Origin: Lachnotalea sp041821265
Lineage (GTDB): Bacteria; Bacillota; Clostridia; Lachnospirales; Lachnospiraceae
Length of the DNA stretch: 64,000 bases
NCBI GenBank assembly: GCA_041821265.1
Contig: JBGUEQ010000020.1
Span: 1-64,000 of the forward strand
Reading direction: 5' to 3'
Shown here: positions 52,758-60,489 of the stretch, in pieces
Position numbering within the stretch: position 1 is the stretch's first letter
Layout of the letters: each line of letters starts with the position of its first letter
Notes under the pieces: generated by a model
Databases searched by the model: none
The model's input: the letters and a program-made list of their open reading frames with translations, nothing else
What the model was told of the DNA's origin: nothing
Translations under genes and position numbers: made by a program

Positions 52758-53423
52758 ATGAATATATTTGACATTTTAGGACCTATTATGGTTGGTCCAT
52801 CGAGCTCACATACAGCAGGAGCAGTTAAAATTGGACTTGTTGCAACCAAGCTTCTTGGAGTACCTCCCATCAAAGCTGAAATTTATTTTCATGGTTCTTT
52901 TGCCGCAACAGGCGAAGGACATGGTACGGATAAAGCGATTGTTGCAGGTCTTTTGGGAATGCAACCGGATGATATATTGATTCCAAATAGTTTTGAAATT
53001 GCATCAAAACGTAACTTGGAGTTTGAAATTTTAAATAAAAATATAAAAGACGCGCACCCAAATACAACATTAATGTTACTTACTGGAGCGGATGGCAGAG
53101 AATTAGAAATACAGGCCTCTTCTTTGGGTGGTGGAAGAATCATGGTTAATAAATTAGATGGGATAGATGTTAATTTTACAGGAGATAATCCTACTCTTAT
53201 CGTTCATAATATAGATCAACCGGGTCACGTAGCTGAAGTTACATCTATGTTATCACATAAATCAGTTAATGTTGCAACAATGCAGCTCTATCGTGATAAA
53301 CGTGGTGGTTATGCCGTTATGGTTATTGAAACGGATCAACAAATTCCGGCTGAATCAATAAGTTGGCTTGAACATTTAGAAGGAATTATTAAAGTGACAT
53401 ATTTAAATGTGGAAGGTGAATGA
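52758..53423 (+). CDS. sdaAB: L-serine dehydratase beta subunit, iron-sulfur dependent
   Basis: A 221-residue subunit of the [4Fe-4S] serine dehydratase that makes pyruvate and ammonia from serine. It starts with the conserved MNIFDILGPIMVGPSSSHTA and FHGSFAATGEGHGTDKAIVA, and ends in an ACT domain (about 148-221, IVHNIDQPGHVAEVTSMLSH) for amino acid sensing. The alpha subunit gene starts 2 bases after the stop. Together they form the two-chain enzyme of Firmicutes. GAAAGG precedes ATG 52758 at 10 bases. Confidence 0.97.
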   Translation: MNIFDILGPIMVGPSSSHTAGAVKIGLVATKLLGVPPIKAEIYFHGSFAATGEGHGTDKAIVAGLLGMQPDDILIPNSFEIASKRNLEFEILNKNIKDAHPNTTLMLLTGADGRELEIQASSLGGGRIMVNKLDGIDVNFTGDNPTLIVHNIDQPGHVAEVTSMLSHKSVNVATMQLYRDKRGGYAVMVIETDQQIPAESISWLEHLEGIIKVTYLNVEGE

Positions 53424-53424
53424 T

Positions 53425-54306
53425 ATGAGTTATAATTCTATTAAGGAAATAGTACAAGTCTGCGAAGAGCAAGATATTGCATTTTGGGAAGCAATTTTAC
53501 AGGATGATATGGATTCTAGAAAAGTATCAAAAGAAAATTCAGTTGATAAAATGAAATTATTATGGGATGCAATGCTTTTGGCAGGAAATAATTATGACAA
53601 GAAGATTCATTCTCCAAGTGGATTGGTTGGTGGAGATGGCGGATTAATGGAGGACTATTATAAAAATAGTGACAGTTTATGCGGTGATTTCATTTCTAAG
53701 GTTATTGCACAGGCACTTCAAATGGGTGAATCAAATGCTTGTATGAAGAGGATTGTAGCGGCGCCAACAGCGGGGGCTTGCGGAGTACTTCCTGCTGTTT
53801 TGTTAACGCTATTTAGAGAGAAAAATGTTGAGGAAGCTATTATTATTGAAGCACTCTACGTATCAGCAGGAATAGGGCAAATTATAGCCACAAGAGCATA
53901 TATAGCAGGTGCAGCTGGCGGATGTCAAGCGGAAATCGGTTCGGCTTCAGCTATGGCTGCGGGGGCGCTTGTTCACATAAAAGGCGGAAACAGTGATCAA
54001 ATCGAACATGCAGTTGCGATGGCACTTAAGAATATGTTAGGACTCGTTTGTGATCCTGTAGCAGGGCTTGTTGAGGTACCTTGTGTCAAGCGAAATGTAG
54101 TAGGGGCTATGAATGCTCTTTCAGCAGCAGACATGGCATTAGCTGGAATTAAGAGTAAAATACCAGTCGACCAAGTGATTGATGCCATGAAAGAAATTGG
54201 TGATAGTATGGATGTTTCGTTACGTGAAACTGGTAAGGGCGGACTCGCTGCAACTCCAGCAGCACAAGAATTAATTAGTAAATTATTGGATAAAGCTAAT
54301 AAATAG
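53425..54306 (+). CDS. sdaAA: L-serine dehydratase alpha subunit, iron-sulfur dependent
   Basis: A 293-residue subunit carrying the catalytic cluster. Features are SPSGLVGGDGGLMEDYYKNS, APTAGACGVLPAVLLTL, GAAGGCQAEIGSASAMAAGA and LGLVCDPVAGLVEVPCVKRN; the Cys in the last three are candidates for cluster ligation. ATG 53425, 2 bases after the beta subunit stop, has GGAAGGTG upstream; an earlier ATG at 53407 lies inside sdaAB and is less likely. Confidence 0.97.
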   Translation: MSYNSIKEIVQVCEEQDIAFWEAILQDDMDSRKVSKENSVDKMKLLWDAMLLAGNNYDKKIHSPSGLVGGDGGLMEDYYKNSDSLCGDFISKVIAQALQMGESNACMKRIVAAPTAGACGVLPAVLLTLFREKNVEEAIIIEALYVSAGIGQIIATRAYIAGAAGGCQAEIGSASAMAAGALVHIKGGNSDQIEHAVAMALKNMLGLVCDPVAGLVEVPCVKRNVVGAMNALSAADMALAGIKSKIPVDQVIDAMKEIGDSMDVSLRETGKGGLAATPAAQELISKLLDKANK

Positions 54307-54377
54307 TTTCTTTCATTTTTTTGATAATTATAGTATAATCTATATAAGATATTTAATTTGAAAGGATGTGAGCAATA

Positions 54378-55016
54378 ATGTCAAATAACACAATTATTAC
54401 TATTGGAAGACAATATGGAAGTGCAGGCCGTGATATAGGTCAATTAGTTGCCAAAGAATTAGGGATTAAGTGTTACGATAAAGAGCTACTGAAAAAGGCA
54501 GCAAAAGAAAGTGGTTTATGTGAAGAATTGTTTGAAAATCATGATGAAAAACCCTCAAATAGTTTTTTGTATTCATTAGTAATGGATACCTATTCGTTGG
54601 GGTATAGTTCTTCTGCATTTGTTGATATGCCACTAAACCATAAAATATTTTTAGCACAGTTTGATACAATTAAGAAAATTGCAGACCAAGAGTCTTGTGT
54701 CATTGTTGGTCGCTGTGCTGACTATGCATTATCAGATAATAAAAATTGTTTAAGTGTTTTTGTACATGCAAAACTTGAACAAAGAGTTAGAAGAATTGCA
54801 GGAAAATATAACTTAACAGATGCAAAAGCAAAAGACCTAATTCATAAAACGGATAAAAGTCGTGCAAGCTATTACAACTATTACTCAAGTAAAAAATGGG
54901 GCGATACTTCCAGCTATCAATTATCATTAGATAGCAGTGAAGTTGGTATTGAAGGTGCTGCGAAAATAATAAGAGAATACTTAGTATTGAAACAACAAGA
55001 TACACCACTTATTTAG
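54378..55016 (+). CDS. cytidylate kinase-like family protein
   Basis: A 212-residue protein of the cytidylate-kinase-like family common in Clostridia: MSNNTIITIGRQYGSAGRDI (modified P-loop), LGIKCYDKELLKKAAKESGL, SCVIVGRCADYALSDNKNCL, and VFVHAKLEQRVRRIAGKYNL with the lid-like region KTDKSRASYYNYYSSKKWGD. It is distinct from Cmk, and the substrate is unknown. AAAGGATG lies 12 bases before ATG 54378. It ends ahead of a strong terminator. Confidence 0.9.
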   Translation: MSNNTIITIGRQYGSAGRDIGQLVAKELGIKCYDKELLKKAAKESGLCEELFENHDEKPSNSFLYSLVMDTYSLGYSSSAFVDMPLNHKIFLAQFDTIKKIADQESCVIVGRCADYALSDNKNCLSVFVHAKLEQRVRRIAGKYNLTDAKAKDLIHKTDKSRASYYNYYSSKKWGDTSSYQLSLDSSEVGIEGAAKIIREYLVLKQQDTPLI

Positions 55017-55027
55017 TGAAATGATAT

Positions 55028-55076
55028 AAAAAATCGGACAAAATTTTCTTAATCGAAAATTTGTTCGATTTTTTAT
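55028..55076 (+). terminator. intrinsic terminator
   Basis: AAAAAATCG-ACAAA-TTTTC pairs with GAAAA-TTTGT-CGATTTTTT with small bulges, 12 bases after the preceding stop codon. Confidence 0.92.
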
Positions 55077-55086
55077 ATTAAAGCTA

Positions 55087-55152
55087 TTGACAAACATCTG
55101 TTCGTATAATACAATTACTTCATAGAGAACAACTGTTCGGAAAACATGTTCG
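55087..55152 (+). promoter_or_regulatory. promoter with three LexA-like boxes
   Basis: TTGACA (55087-55092), 17 bases, TACAAT (55110-55115). Boxes of the GAAC-N4-GTTC type: AAAC-ATCT-GTTCG inside the spacer (55092-55104), GAAC-AACT-GTTCG (55127-55139, perfect), and GAAA-ACAT-GTTCG (55140-55152). Binding at the first two would block polymerase. This is what an SOS-controlled gene should look like in Gram-positive bacteria. Confidence 0.82.
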
Positions 55153-55169
55153 AGATGGAGGAAATGATT

Positions 55170-55505
55170 ATGAATAGATCAGCAAGACAAATTAGTAAAC
55201 AACAATATTATATTGTAGTGATGACACTATGTTTAACTATTGCAGTGATTGTAACATGTGGTAGCTTTATTTCCATTGCTAAGAATAACACACAAGATTC
55301 AGTTACATATAAATATTATACTAGCATTCAGATCCACAGCGGAGATACTTTGTGGGATTTATCAAAAGATTATATTAGCACTGAATATAATTCGATTTAC
55401 GACTATATTAATGAAGTTAAGAGGTTAAATTCATTACAAAGTGATAACATCAAAGAAGGACAATATTTAACCGTACCCTATTATTCCTGTAAGGCACTCG
55501 ATTGA
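55170..55505 (+). CDS. yneA: YneA-like SOS cell-division inhibitor with LysM domain
   Basis: A 111-residue protein: basic start, one membrane helix (about residues 15-37), and an external LysM domain (about 56-108: IQIHSGDTLWDLSKDYISTE, INEVKRLNSLQSDNIKEGQY, LTVPYY). This matches YneA of Bacillus, which delays division during the SOS response. ATG 55170 has GGAGG 7 bases upstream; the ATG at 55146 overlaps the third LexA-like box and is rejected. Three LexA-like boxes upstream support the role. No lexA gene is adjacent, unlike in Bacillus. Confidence 0.88.
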   Translation: MNRSARQISKQQYYIVVMTLCLTIAVIVTCGSFISIAKNNTQDSVTYKYYTSIQIHSGDTLWDLSKDYISTEYNSIYDYINEVKRLNSLQSDNIKEGQYLTVPYYSCKALD

Positions 55506-55862
55506 AATGGTTATTAAATGAAATAACAAATAATAAAATGACGTTAGGTAGCATAGCGTTGGTAACCATTAAAGTGTGATTTTTCGCTACTATTTAGACA
55601 AGTACCTATTAGTAATGAAGAATCAACCTAGAATTAACTGTTCAATGAGTACACTCTATTTGATAATTGTAAGCAAATATATTTTGTGGTAATATATAAT
55701 CTGATTGAAGTATATTTTTGAACTAATTACTGACCTTAGTGGGTTCTGAATAGTTACGAGAAATAACAATATAACTTCAATTGAAACAACAATGGGTAGC
55801 ATACGATTTGAAAAATAATTGGTAAGTATCTGTTGTGATTATATATTGAGAGGTAGAATAGA
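55506..55862. other. gap before tdk with a family B relic
   Basis: No gene with a ribosome site is seen in these 357 bases. The string GGGTTCTGAATAGTTAC (55741-55757) matches the right end of family B with one change. TAGGTAGCATAGCG and GGGTAGCATACG at 55545 and 55793 are similar to each other but unexplained. Confidence 0.5.
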
Positions 55863-56426
55863 ATGGCCAAGCTATATTTTAGGTATGGAGCAATGGGAAG
55901 CTCAAAAAGTGCTAATGCATTAATGGTAGAGTATAATTATAGAGAACGTGGCAAAAGGGCATTACTTGTGAAGCCACAGTTAGATACAAGAGACAATGAA
56001 CCATGTGTTACATCAAGGATTGGATTAAGAAGTGAATGTATCTATTTGGAACAACTAGTTCTATTAGAAGACAAGGATTTAGTACAATACGATTGCATTA
56101 TTGTAGATGAATCTCAATTTGCGATTAAATCACAGATTGAATTTTTGGTACACTTGGTAGATGATTTAAATATTCCTGTTATTTGTTATGGGTTACGAAC
56201 CGATTTTAAACGTGAATTTTTTGAAGGAAGTATGTGGTTAATGGCATGGGCTGATGTGATTGAAGAAATCAAAACGGTATGTTGGTGCGGAAAAGCTGCA
56301 ACTTGCAATGCAAGATTTGATGAAAATGGAAATTTAATTAGAAATGGTGAACAAATTGTAATGGGTGCAAATGATAGGTATATTGCGGTCTGCAGGAAAC
56401 ATCATCGGAGTGGAAAGCTGGAATAA
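55863..56426 (+). CDS. tdk: thymidine kinase
   Basis: A 187-residue type II thymidine kinase of the pyrimidine salvage pathway. P-loop YGAMGSSKSANALM (residues 8-21), ALLVKPQLDTRDN, Walker B-like DCIIVDESQFAIKSQ, ICYGLRTDFKREFFEGSMWL and the zinc Cys set (CWCGKAATCNARFDENG, and CRKHH near the end). GAGAGGTAG precedes ATG 55863. Shorter than many homologues by a few residues at the C-terminus but complete. A family A element follows 41 bases after the stop. Confidence 0.96.
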   Translation: MAKLYFRYGAMGSSKSANALMVEYNYRERGKRALLVKPQLDTRDNEPCVTSRIGLRSECIYLEQLVLLEDKDLVQYDCIIVDESQFAIKSQIEFLVHLVDDLNIPVICYGLRTDFKREFFEGSMWLMAWADVIEEIKTVCWCGKAATCNARFDENGNLIRNGEQIVMGANDRYIAVCRKHHRSGKLE

Positions 56427-56467
56427 TTGATACGATTCGACTATTGTATCATAAGTATGATGTTAAA

Positions 56468-56568
56468 GTTACTGTTCACACAGTAGCTTAACACTAGCTG
56501 TTAAGCTACGTAAGAAAATGATTTAACAACTAATTTTTGCTTCGCGTAGCGAATTTGCATGCAGTAAC
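56468..56568 (+). repeat. family A element, internally deleted, with 8-bp target duplication
   Basis: The left end and first hairpin are intact, but the element jumps from GCATGCA directly to the terminal GTAAC, losing about 30 bases including the end of the second hairpin. The flanks ATGTTAAA (56460-56467) and ATGTTAAA (56569-56576) are identical, so the shorter form still marks a true insertion. Confidence 0.9.
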
Positions 56569-56582
56569 ATGTTAAATAAATT

Positions 56583-56685
56583 TATATTGTAAAAGGCGAC
56601 GAATCATTATATTGTAAAAACGCGACGAATCATTATATTGTAAAAAGGCGACGAATAATTATATTGTAAAAAGGCGACGAATCAT
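56583..56685 (+). repeat. four tandem 26-bp repeats upstream of the glycine riboswitch promoter
   Basis: Units at 56583-56607 (25 bp), 56608-56633, 56634-56659 and 56660-56685 share TATATTGTAAAA then GGCGACGAATCAT with one or two changes. The last base of the fourth unit is the first base of the -35 box. They may bind a regulator in phase or provide A/T-rich upstream elements. There are no spacers, so this is not a CRISPR array. Confidence 0.92.
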
Positions 56686-56713
56686 TGACTTATGTTGCGT
56701 TCTAGAATATAAT
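56685..56713 (+). promoter_or_regulatory. sigma-A type promoter of the glycine riboswitch transcript
   Basis: TTGACT (56685-56690), 17 bases and TATAAT (56708-56713). The predicted start is about 10 bases before the riboswitch. Confidence 0.85.
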
Positions 56714-56727
56714 GAGTTATAAATTTA

Positions 56728-56889
56728 TTCGGATGAAGGATTCGGGAGATACTGTGAAGAGCAGAGCCGAAGGGGAAGACGCGACAAACTCTCAGGCAAA
56801 AGGACCGTATTTGGACGAAACTCTGGAAAGCATAGCACCGACGAAGCAATCATACATTTATGAGAATCTTTCAGGTTAATATACAGAGG
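56728..56889 (+). promoter_or_regulatory. tandem glycine riboswitch
   Basis: Two aptamers are recognisable. First: GGATTCGGGAGA, GCCGAAGGGGAA, CTCTCAGGCAAAAGGACCG (about 56738-56814). Second: CTCTGGAAAGC, CACCGACGAAGCAA, AATCTTTCAGGT and ACAGAGG (about 56820-56889). The conserved strings and their order match the gcvT-type tandem glycine riboswitch. It controls the TRIC-family gene at 57099 rather than a glycine cleavage operon. Confidence 0.95.
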
Positions 56890-56928
56890 CGTATTGTATT
56901 AAGATTACAATAAGCTTCTTTTTTTGCG
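56889..56928 (+). terminator. expression-platform terminator of the riboswitch
   Basis: TATTGTA (56892-56898) pairs with TACAATA (56906-56912), extended by a GC/GC pair after one mismatch, then TTCTTTTTTT. It follows the second aptamer at once, so glycine binding could decide between it and readthrough. Confidence 0.78.
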
Positions 56929-56936
56929 CTTTTTTA

Positions 56937-57070
56937 TAAAATAAGAAGTCTATTGCTATGTAATTCACTTATGAACGAGAGAGTCTATCTGTAGACTATT
57001 CTATTCAAGATTGAGTGATTGCATTTTGTGTGCGTTGCATAGCGGTAATTATGATGGAATGAATCGTTAT
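56937..57070 (+). repeat. degenerate family C/B repeat in the riboswitch leader
   Basis: TCTATTGCTATGTAATTCAC, AGAGTCTATCTGTAGACT, then GCATTTTGTGTGCGTTGCAT and an end AATGAATCGTTAT follow the second half of family C and the right end of family B with many changes. It separates the riboswitch terminator from the gene by about 140 bases. Confidence 0.55.
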
Positions 57071-57098
57071 AAAAAATTTTATTTAAGGAGCAAAGAAA

Positions 57099-57725
57099 AT
57101 GGATGGAATAACAGTGTTAGAGTACATTGGAATTATTGCTTTTGCAATATCAGGCGTAAATATTGCAATTGAAGAGCAATTCGATTTATTAGGTATTTAT
57201 ATTTTAGGGATTATCACTGCCATGGGAGGAGGAATTATTAGAGATATTGTAACGCAAGAAGGTATACCAGTATTCTTCCATAGCTATAATGCGATTCTTG
57301 TCATTTTTATTACTTGTACGATTACTATAATACTGAAAGGTAAATGGAAGGGAACGAAAATATTGATATTAATTGATGCTATAGGCTTAGCAGCATTTGT
57401 AGTATCTTCGGGCATGAAAGCGATTGACAATCATTATAATTTAATATTATTTTTATTTGTCACATCAATTACCGGTGTTGGAGGAGGATTATTAAGGGAT
57501 ATCATAACCAATCGAAAACCAGTGGTATTTCAGTCAGACATATATTGTATCGCAGGAATTATTGGCGCTTTAGTACTTAGAATTACATTTTCGATTATTG
57601 GTATGTTTAATGCGGGATATCTTGCGTTAGGAGTCGTGATTACTGTAAGAATGGTTTGTTATAAAAATAATATTCATCTTCCTAAAATAAGTTGTCTTTG
57701 TACGAATGTGGATGAACCAAGTTAA
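57099..57725 (+). CDS. TRIC/UPF0126-family membrane protein, glycine-riboswitch controlled
   Basis: A 208-residue protein with seven membrane helices in two repeated halves, each with the glycine-rich family motif: GIITAMGGGIIRDIVTQEGI (about 46-65) and SITGVGGGLLRDIITNRKPV (about 126-145). This is the UPF0126 (YicG/YadS) or TRIC fold. In bacteria such genes are known to lie behind glycine riboswitches and are proposed to move glycine; cation channel activity is shown for some members. AAGGAG precedes ATG 57099 at 9 bases. Control by glycine here supports a glycine import or export role. Confidence 0.92.
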   Translation: MDGITVLEYIGIIAFAISGVNIAIEEQFDLLGIYILGIITAMGGGIIRDIVTQEGIPVFFHSYNAILVIFITCTITIILKGKWKGTKILILIDAIGLAAFVVSSGMKAIDNHYNLILFLFVTSITGVGGGLLRDIITNRKPVVFQSDIYCIAGIIGALVLRITFSIIGMFNAGYLALGVVITVRMVCYKNNIHLPKISCLCTNVDEPS

Positions 57726-57873
57726 TTAGTTACAGCTTATATTTGTATCAGAAGTTACTATTAACCTTTACGACCGTGAGATATCTTTAAAAAATTTTTT
57801 ATAGAAAATCTGAAATTTTAAGTACAAAATGATATAAATAGCATTTATATACATAAATAATAATGATTCGAAA

Positions 57874-58006
57874 GTTACTGTTCACACAGTAGCTTAACAC
57901 TAGCTGTTAAGCTACGTAAGAAAATGATTCAACAAATGATTTCTGCTTCGCGTAGCGAATTTGCATGCAGAAATCATATGTTACTGTGAACGGAGTGAAC
58001 AGTAAC
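57874..58006 (+). repeat. family A element, complete, with 8-bp target duplication
   Basis: A 133-bp element with perfect 12-base ends GTTACTGTTCAC / GTGAACAGTAAC, the two internal hairpins of the family and identical flanks ATTCGAAA (57866-57873 and 58007-58014). It is the cleanest copy in the window. The rest of the gap 57726-58150 is AT-rich, without genes. Confidence 0.95.
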
Positions 58007-58082
58007 ATTCGAAATGTTTTTAATTAAATAAATTAAGAAATTATGTTGTATTCTATAAGTAAAATCTTTATAATAAAAAAGG

Positions 58083-58133
58083 TGTAACTATTCAGTACCT
58101 TCATAGGTACTAAAAGATACTTTGTTTTTAAAT
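58083..58133 (+). repeat. left-end fragment of family B fused to a family C tail
   Basis: GTAACTATTCAGTACC (58083-58098) is the family B left end; it is followed by TTCATAGGTACT, which pairs back on AGTACC, and then GATACTTTGTTTTTA like the end of family C copies at 45231 and 52700. It lies 18 bases before the diguanylate cyclase gene. Confidence 0.6.
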
Positions 58134-58150
58134 GACATGAGAGGCTACTT

Positions 58151-59596
58151 ATGGGAAAAAAATTTAAATTAAAAATTAATATTTTGATTTTAGCAACGAT
58201 ATTAATAGGATTTCTTGGTGTCTGTGTTATGAGCTATATTTCATATAGCAAAATTATCCGAGATGATATAAAAAATATTTCTAAACTGACATCAACAAAT
58301 ATATATTCAGATATTAGTAATGAATTAACGAAACCGATTTTTGTCTCATTAACAATGGCAAATGATAGTTTCCTGAAAAATTGGTTAGAAGACGAAACCG
58401 ATACAAATTTGGAGTTACATGAGCAAAAATTATTGGAGTATCTGAATGGCATTAAGGAAAAATATAATTACAATTCCGTATTCTTAGTATCAGATAGTAC
58501 GTTGAATTATTATCATTTTAACGGTGTCAATAAGGTGATCAGTGCGGATAACGAGCACGATCAATGGTATTATGATTTTTTGGACAGTAATAAATTGTAT
58601 GATCTTGAGATTGATACAGATGAAGCAAATGGAAATAAATTATCAGTATTTATAAATTGTCGTATTGAAGACGAAGAAGGAAATTTATTAGGGGTTACAG
58701 GTGTTGGTCTTGAGATGAATCAGGTACAACAGCTTTTAAAAACATTTAGTAATGATTTTGATTTAGAAGCGATGTTGTTTAATAGTGATGGAAATGTTTT
58801 GATTAATTCAAATACTGAGGCTACAAATTCTTTCAATATATTTGATATACAAGTTCTGAAGGAAAATAAACAGAATATTTTAGCTGATACATCTGCATTA
58901 GGTGTATATAAATATAGTGAAGGGCAATCAAGCGGTTATTTGATTACACGTTATATTGACGATTTGGATTGGTATCTTTTAATTAAGAAGGATACGTCAA
59001 TCCTTGTAGATACTTTTAAAGAACAATTATTAAGTGAATTTGTTATTATTTCAATTGTGATTTTGTGTGTATTGCTAATCGTTTCTAAGCTTATCATACA
59101 AAATGATTCAAATTTAAAGCAACTTGCCAAAGTAGATACATTAACCAATATGTACAATCGACGTGGATTTAATGAATCGATAGAAAATATATTAAAAGTA
59201 GATAATTCATATACACCCTTTTATGTATTTGTGCTGGATATCGATTGTTTTAAAAATATAAACGATTCTTACGGTCATTTATTTGGAGATAAAATTATTA
59301 AATTAGTTGGACAAATATCATATGATAGAATCCCTAGCAATGGAATGATTGCCAGATGGGGTGGAGACGAATTCACAGGTTATTTGTATGGTACAGAAGA
59401 AGAGGTAATTAAGATAGTAGAACGTATATTTGAAAGTGTACGTGAGGATAAATTACTTTCGCAATACAAAGTGACAATCAGTCTTGGATTAACCTGTTCA
59501 CAAATAGTTGATACGGTAGATACCGTGCTATTAAGAGCAGATAGGGCGTTGTATGAAGCAAAAGAATTGGGAAGAGATAGGTATGTCATAATATAA
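58151..59596 (+). CDS. membrane-bound diguanylate cyclase with Cache-type sensor
   Basis: A 481-residue protein: first membrane helix (about 8-30), external Cache-like sensor of about 260 residues (YNSVFLVSDSTLNYYHFNGV, DQWYYDFLDSNKLYDLEIDT, LLGVTGVGLEMNQVQQLLKT), second helix (about 293-315) and a GGDEF domain (about 325-480) with an intact GGDEF in IARWGGDEFTGYLYG and FYVFVLDIDCFKNINDSYGH before it. It should make cyclic di-GMP. The inhibitory RxxD site is not present in the bases just before GGDEF (PSNGMIARW), so product inhibition is probably absent. The start has GAGAGG about 9 bases upstream of ATG 58151. Confidence 0.93.
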   Translation: MGKKFKLKINILILATILIGFLGVCVMSYISYSKIIRDDIKNISKLTSTNIYSDISNELTKPIFVSLTMANDSFLKNWLEDETDTNLELHEQKLLEYLNGIKEKYNYNSVFLVSDSTLNYYHFNGVNKVISADNEHDQWYYDFLDSNKLYDLEIDTDEANGNKLSVFINCRIEDEEGNLLGVTGVGLEMNQVQQLLKTFSNDFDLEAMLFNSDGNVLINSNTEATNSFNIFDIQVLKENKQNILADTSALGVYKYSEGQSSGYLITRYIDDLDWYLLIKKDTSILVDTFKEQLLSEFVIISIVILCVLLIVSKLIIQNDSNLKQLAKVDTLTNMYNRRGFNESIENILKVDNSYTPFYVFVLDIDCFKNINDSYGHLFGDKIIKLVGQISYDRIPSNGMIARWGGDEFTGYLYGTEEEVIKIVERIFESVREDKLLSQYKVTISLGLTCSQIVDTVDTVLLRADRALYEAKELGRDRYVII

Positions 59597-59645
59597 TTTG
59601 ATATAGAAAGAAAAGAAGTCTTGAACCAAGATAGGAGAATTATAA

Positions 59646-60287
59646 ATGGAAAATACACAAAAACTACAAAAATTTGTTATTACTTCAATGTTTGTTGCAA
59701 TTATTTTTATTTTAACGTTTACACCCATTGGTTTTATTCAATTGGGATTGATTAAAGCAACTATTATTCATATTCCAGTAATAATAGGGTCAATTTTACT
59801 TGGTCCAAGAATAGGGGCAATTTTAGGTAGCTTTTTTGGTTTTGCCAGTTTAATAACCAATACTATGATACCATCCCTATTATCGTTTGCTTTTTCTCCA
59901 TTGATTCCAATTCCTGGTACCGATCACGGTAGTATGTTAGCTTTGATTATTTGTTTTGTACCTCGCATATTGGTTGGAATTGTACCATATTACGTATACA
60001 AACTATTGATGAAACTATTTTCCAATAGGAAGTCAGCAGAGTGGATTGCATTAGCAGTTGCAGGGGTTGCAGGATCAATGACGAATACGTTATTGGTATT
60101 AAATTTAATATTTTTCTTTTTTCAGGATGCTTTTGCAGTAGTTAAAAATATTTCGATTTCAACCGTATATAGAGCGATTATGTTAATTGTTGCGGTGAAT
60201 GGTATTCCAGAAGCATTAGTGGCTAGTGTTATCATTACTACGTTGGGGAAAATATTATTGAAGATTACAAAGCAAACCAATGGATAA
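59646..60287 (+). CDS. ECF transporter S component
   Basis: A 213-residue membrane protein with about six helices. The N-terminal pattern FVITSMFVAIIFILTFTPIG then HIPVIIGSILLGPRIGAILG matches substrate-binding S components of energy-coupling-factor vitamin transporters (the HIP motif and GxxxGxxxG-type helix for contact with EcfT). Pantothenate-type (PanT) is one candidate, but substrate cannot be read from sequence here and no vitamin gene is adjacent. AGGAGAA precedes ATG 59646. The EcfA/EcfT partners are not in the window, as expected for group II systems. Confidence 0.88.
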   Translation: MENTQKLQKFVITSMFVAIIFILTFTPIGFIQLGLIKATIIHIPVIIGSILLGPRIGAILGSFFGFASLITNTMIPSLLSFAFSPLIPIPGTDHGSMLALIICFVPRILVGIVPYYVYKLLMKLFSNRKSAEWIALAVAGVAGSMTNTLLVLNLIFFFFQDAFAVVKNISISTVYRAIMLIVAVNGIPEALVASVIITTLGKILLKITKQTNG

Positions 60288-60326
60288 TAGAATATTTCAA
60301 CATGAGTTAAATGCATTGATAATTTA

Positions 60327-60372
60327 AAAGATATCCATTTCAGAAAGTAAACAGAAATGGATATCTTTTGTT
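60327..60372. terminator. bidirectional intrinsic terminator
   Basis: AAAGATATCCATTTC pairs perfectly with GAAATGGATATCTTT around a 12-base loop, with T-runs on both strands. It serves the ECF gene on the + strand and the small basic gene on the - strand. Confidence 0.9.
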
Positions 60373-60489
60373 TTAATAAGTTTTTTTAGGCTTTTTTGTA
60401 ACTTTTTTTTCGTTAGTTAGTGGATCAATAACAACTTTATCTGCCTTTTGTTTCTTTGTTTCTCTACTCTTAATAGTTTTCTCTGCCAT
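60373..60489 (-). CDS. 38-residue basic small protein
   Basis: On the minus strand ATG 60489-60487 to TAA 60375-60373 encodes MAEKTIKSRETKKQKADKVV followed by IDPLTNEKKVTKKPKKTY: about a third Lys, no hydrophobic segment. A strong ribosome site, GGAGGTGATT, lies 4-6 bases before the start, and a terminator follows the stop immediately, so it is very likely translated. It may bind nucleic acid or be disordered. I do not recognise a family. Confidence 0.65.
   Translation of the reverse strand: MAEKTIKSRETKKQKADKVVIDPLTNEKKVTKKPKKTY

Noticed and set aside
56583..56685. Tandem repeats as a CRISPR array
   Set aside because: Units are head-to-tail with no spacers, only four copies, and no cas gene is in the window.
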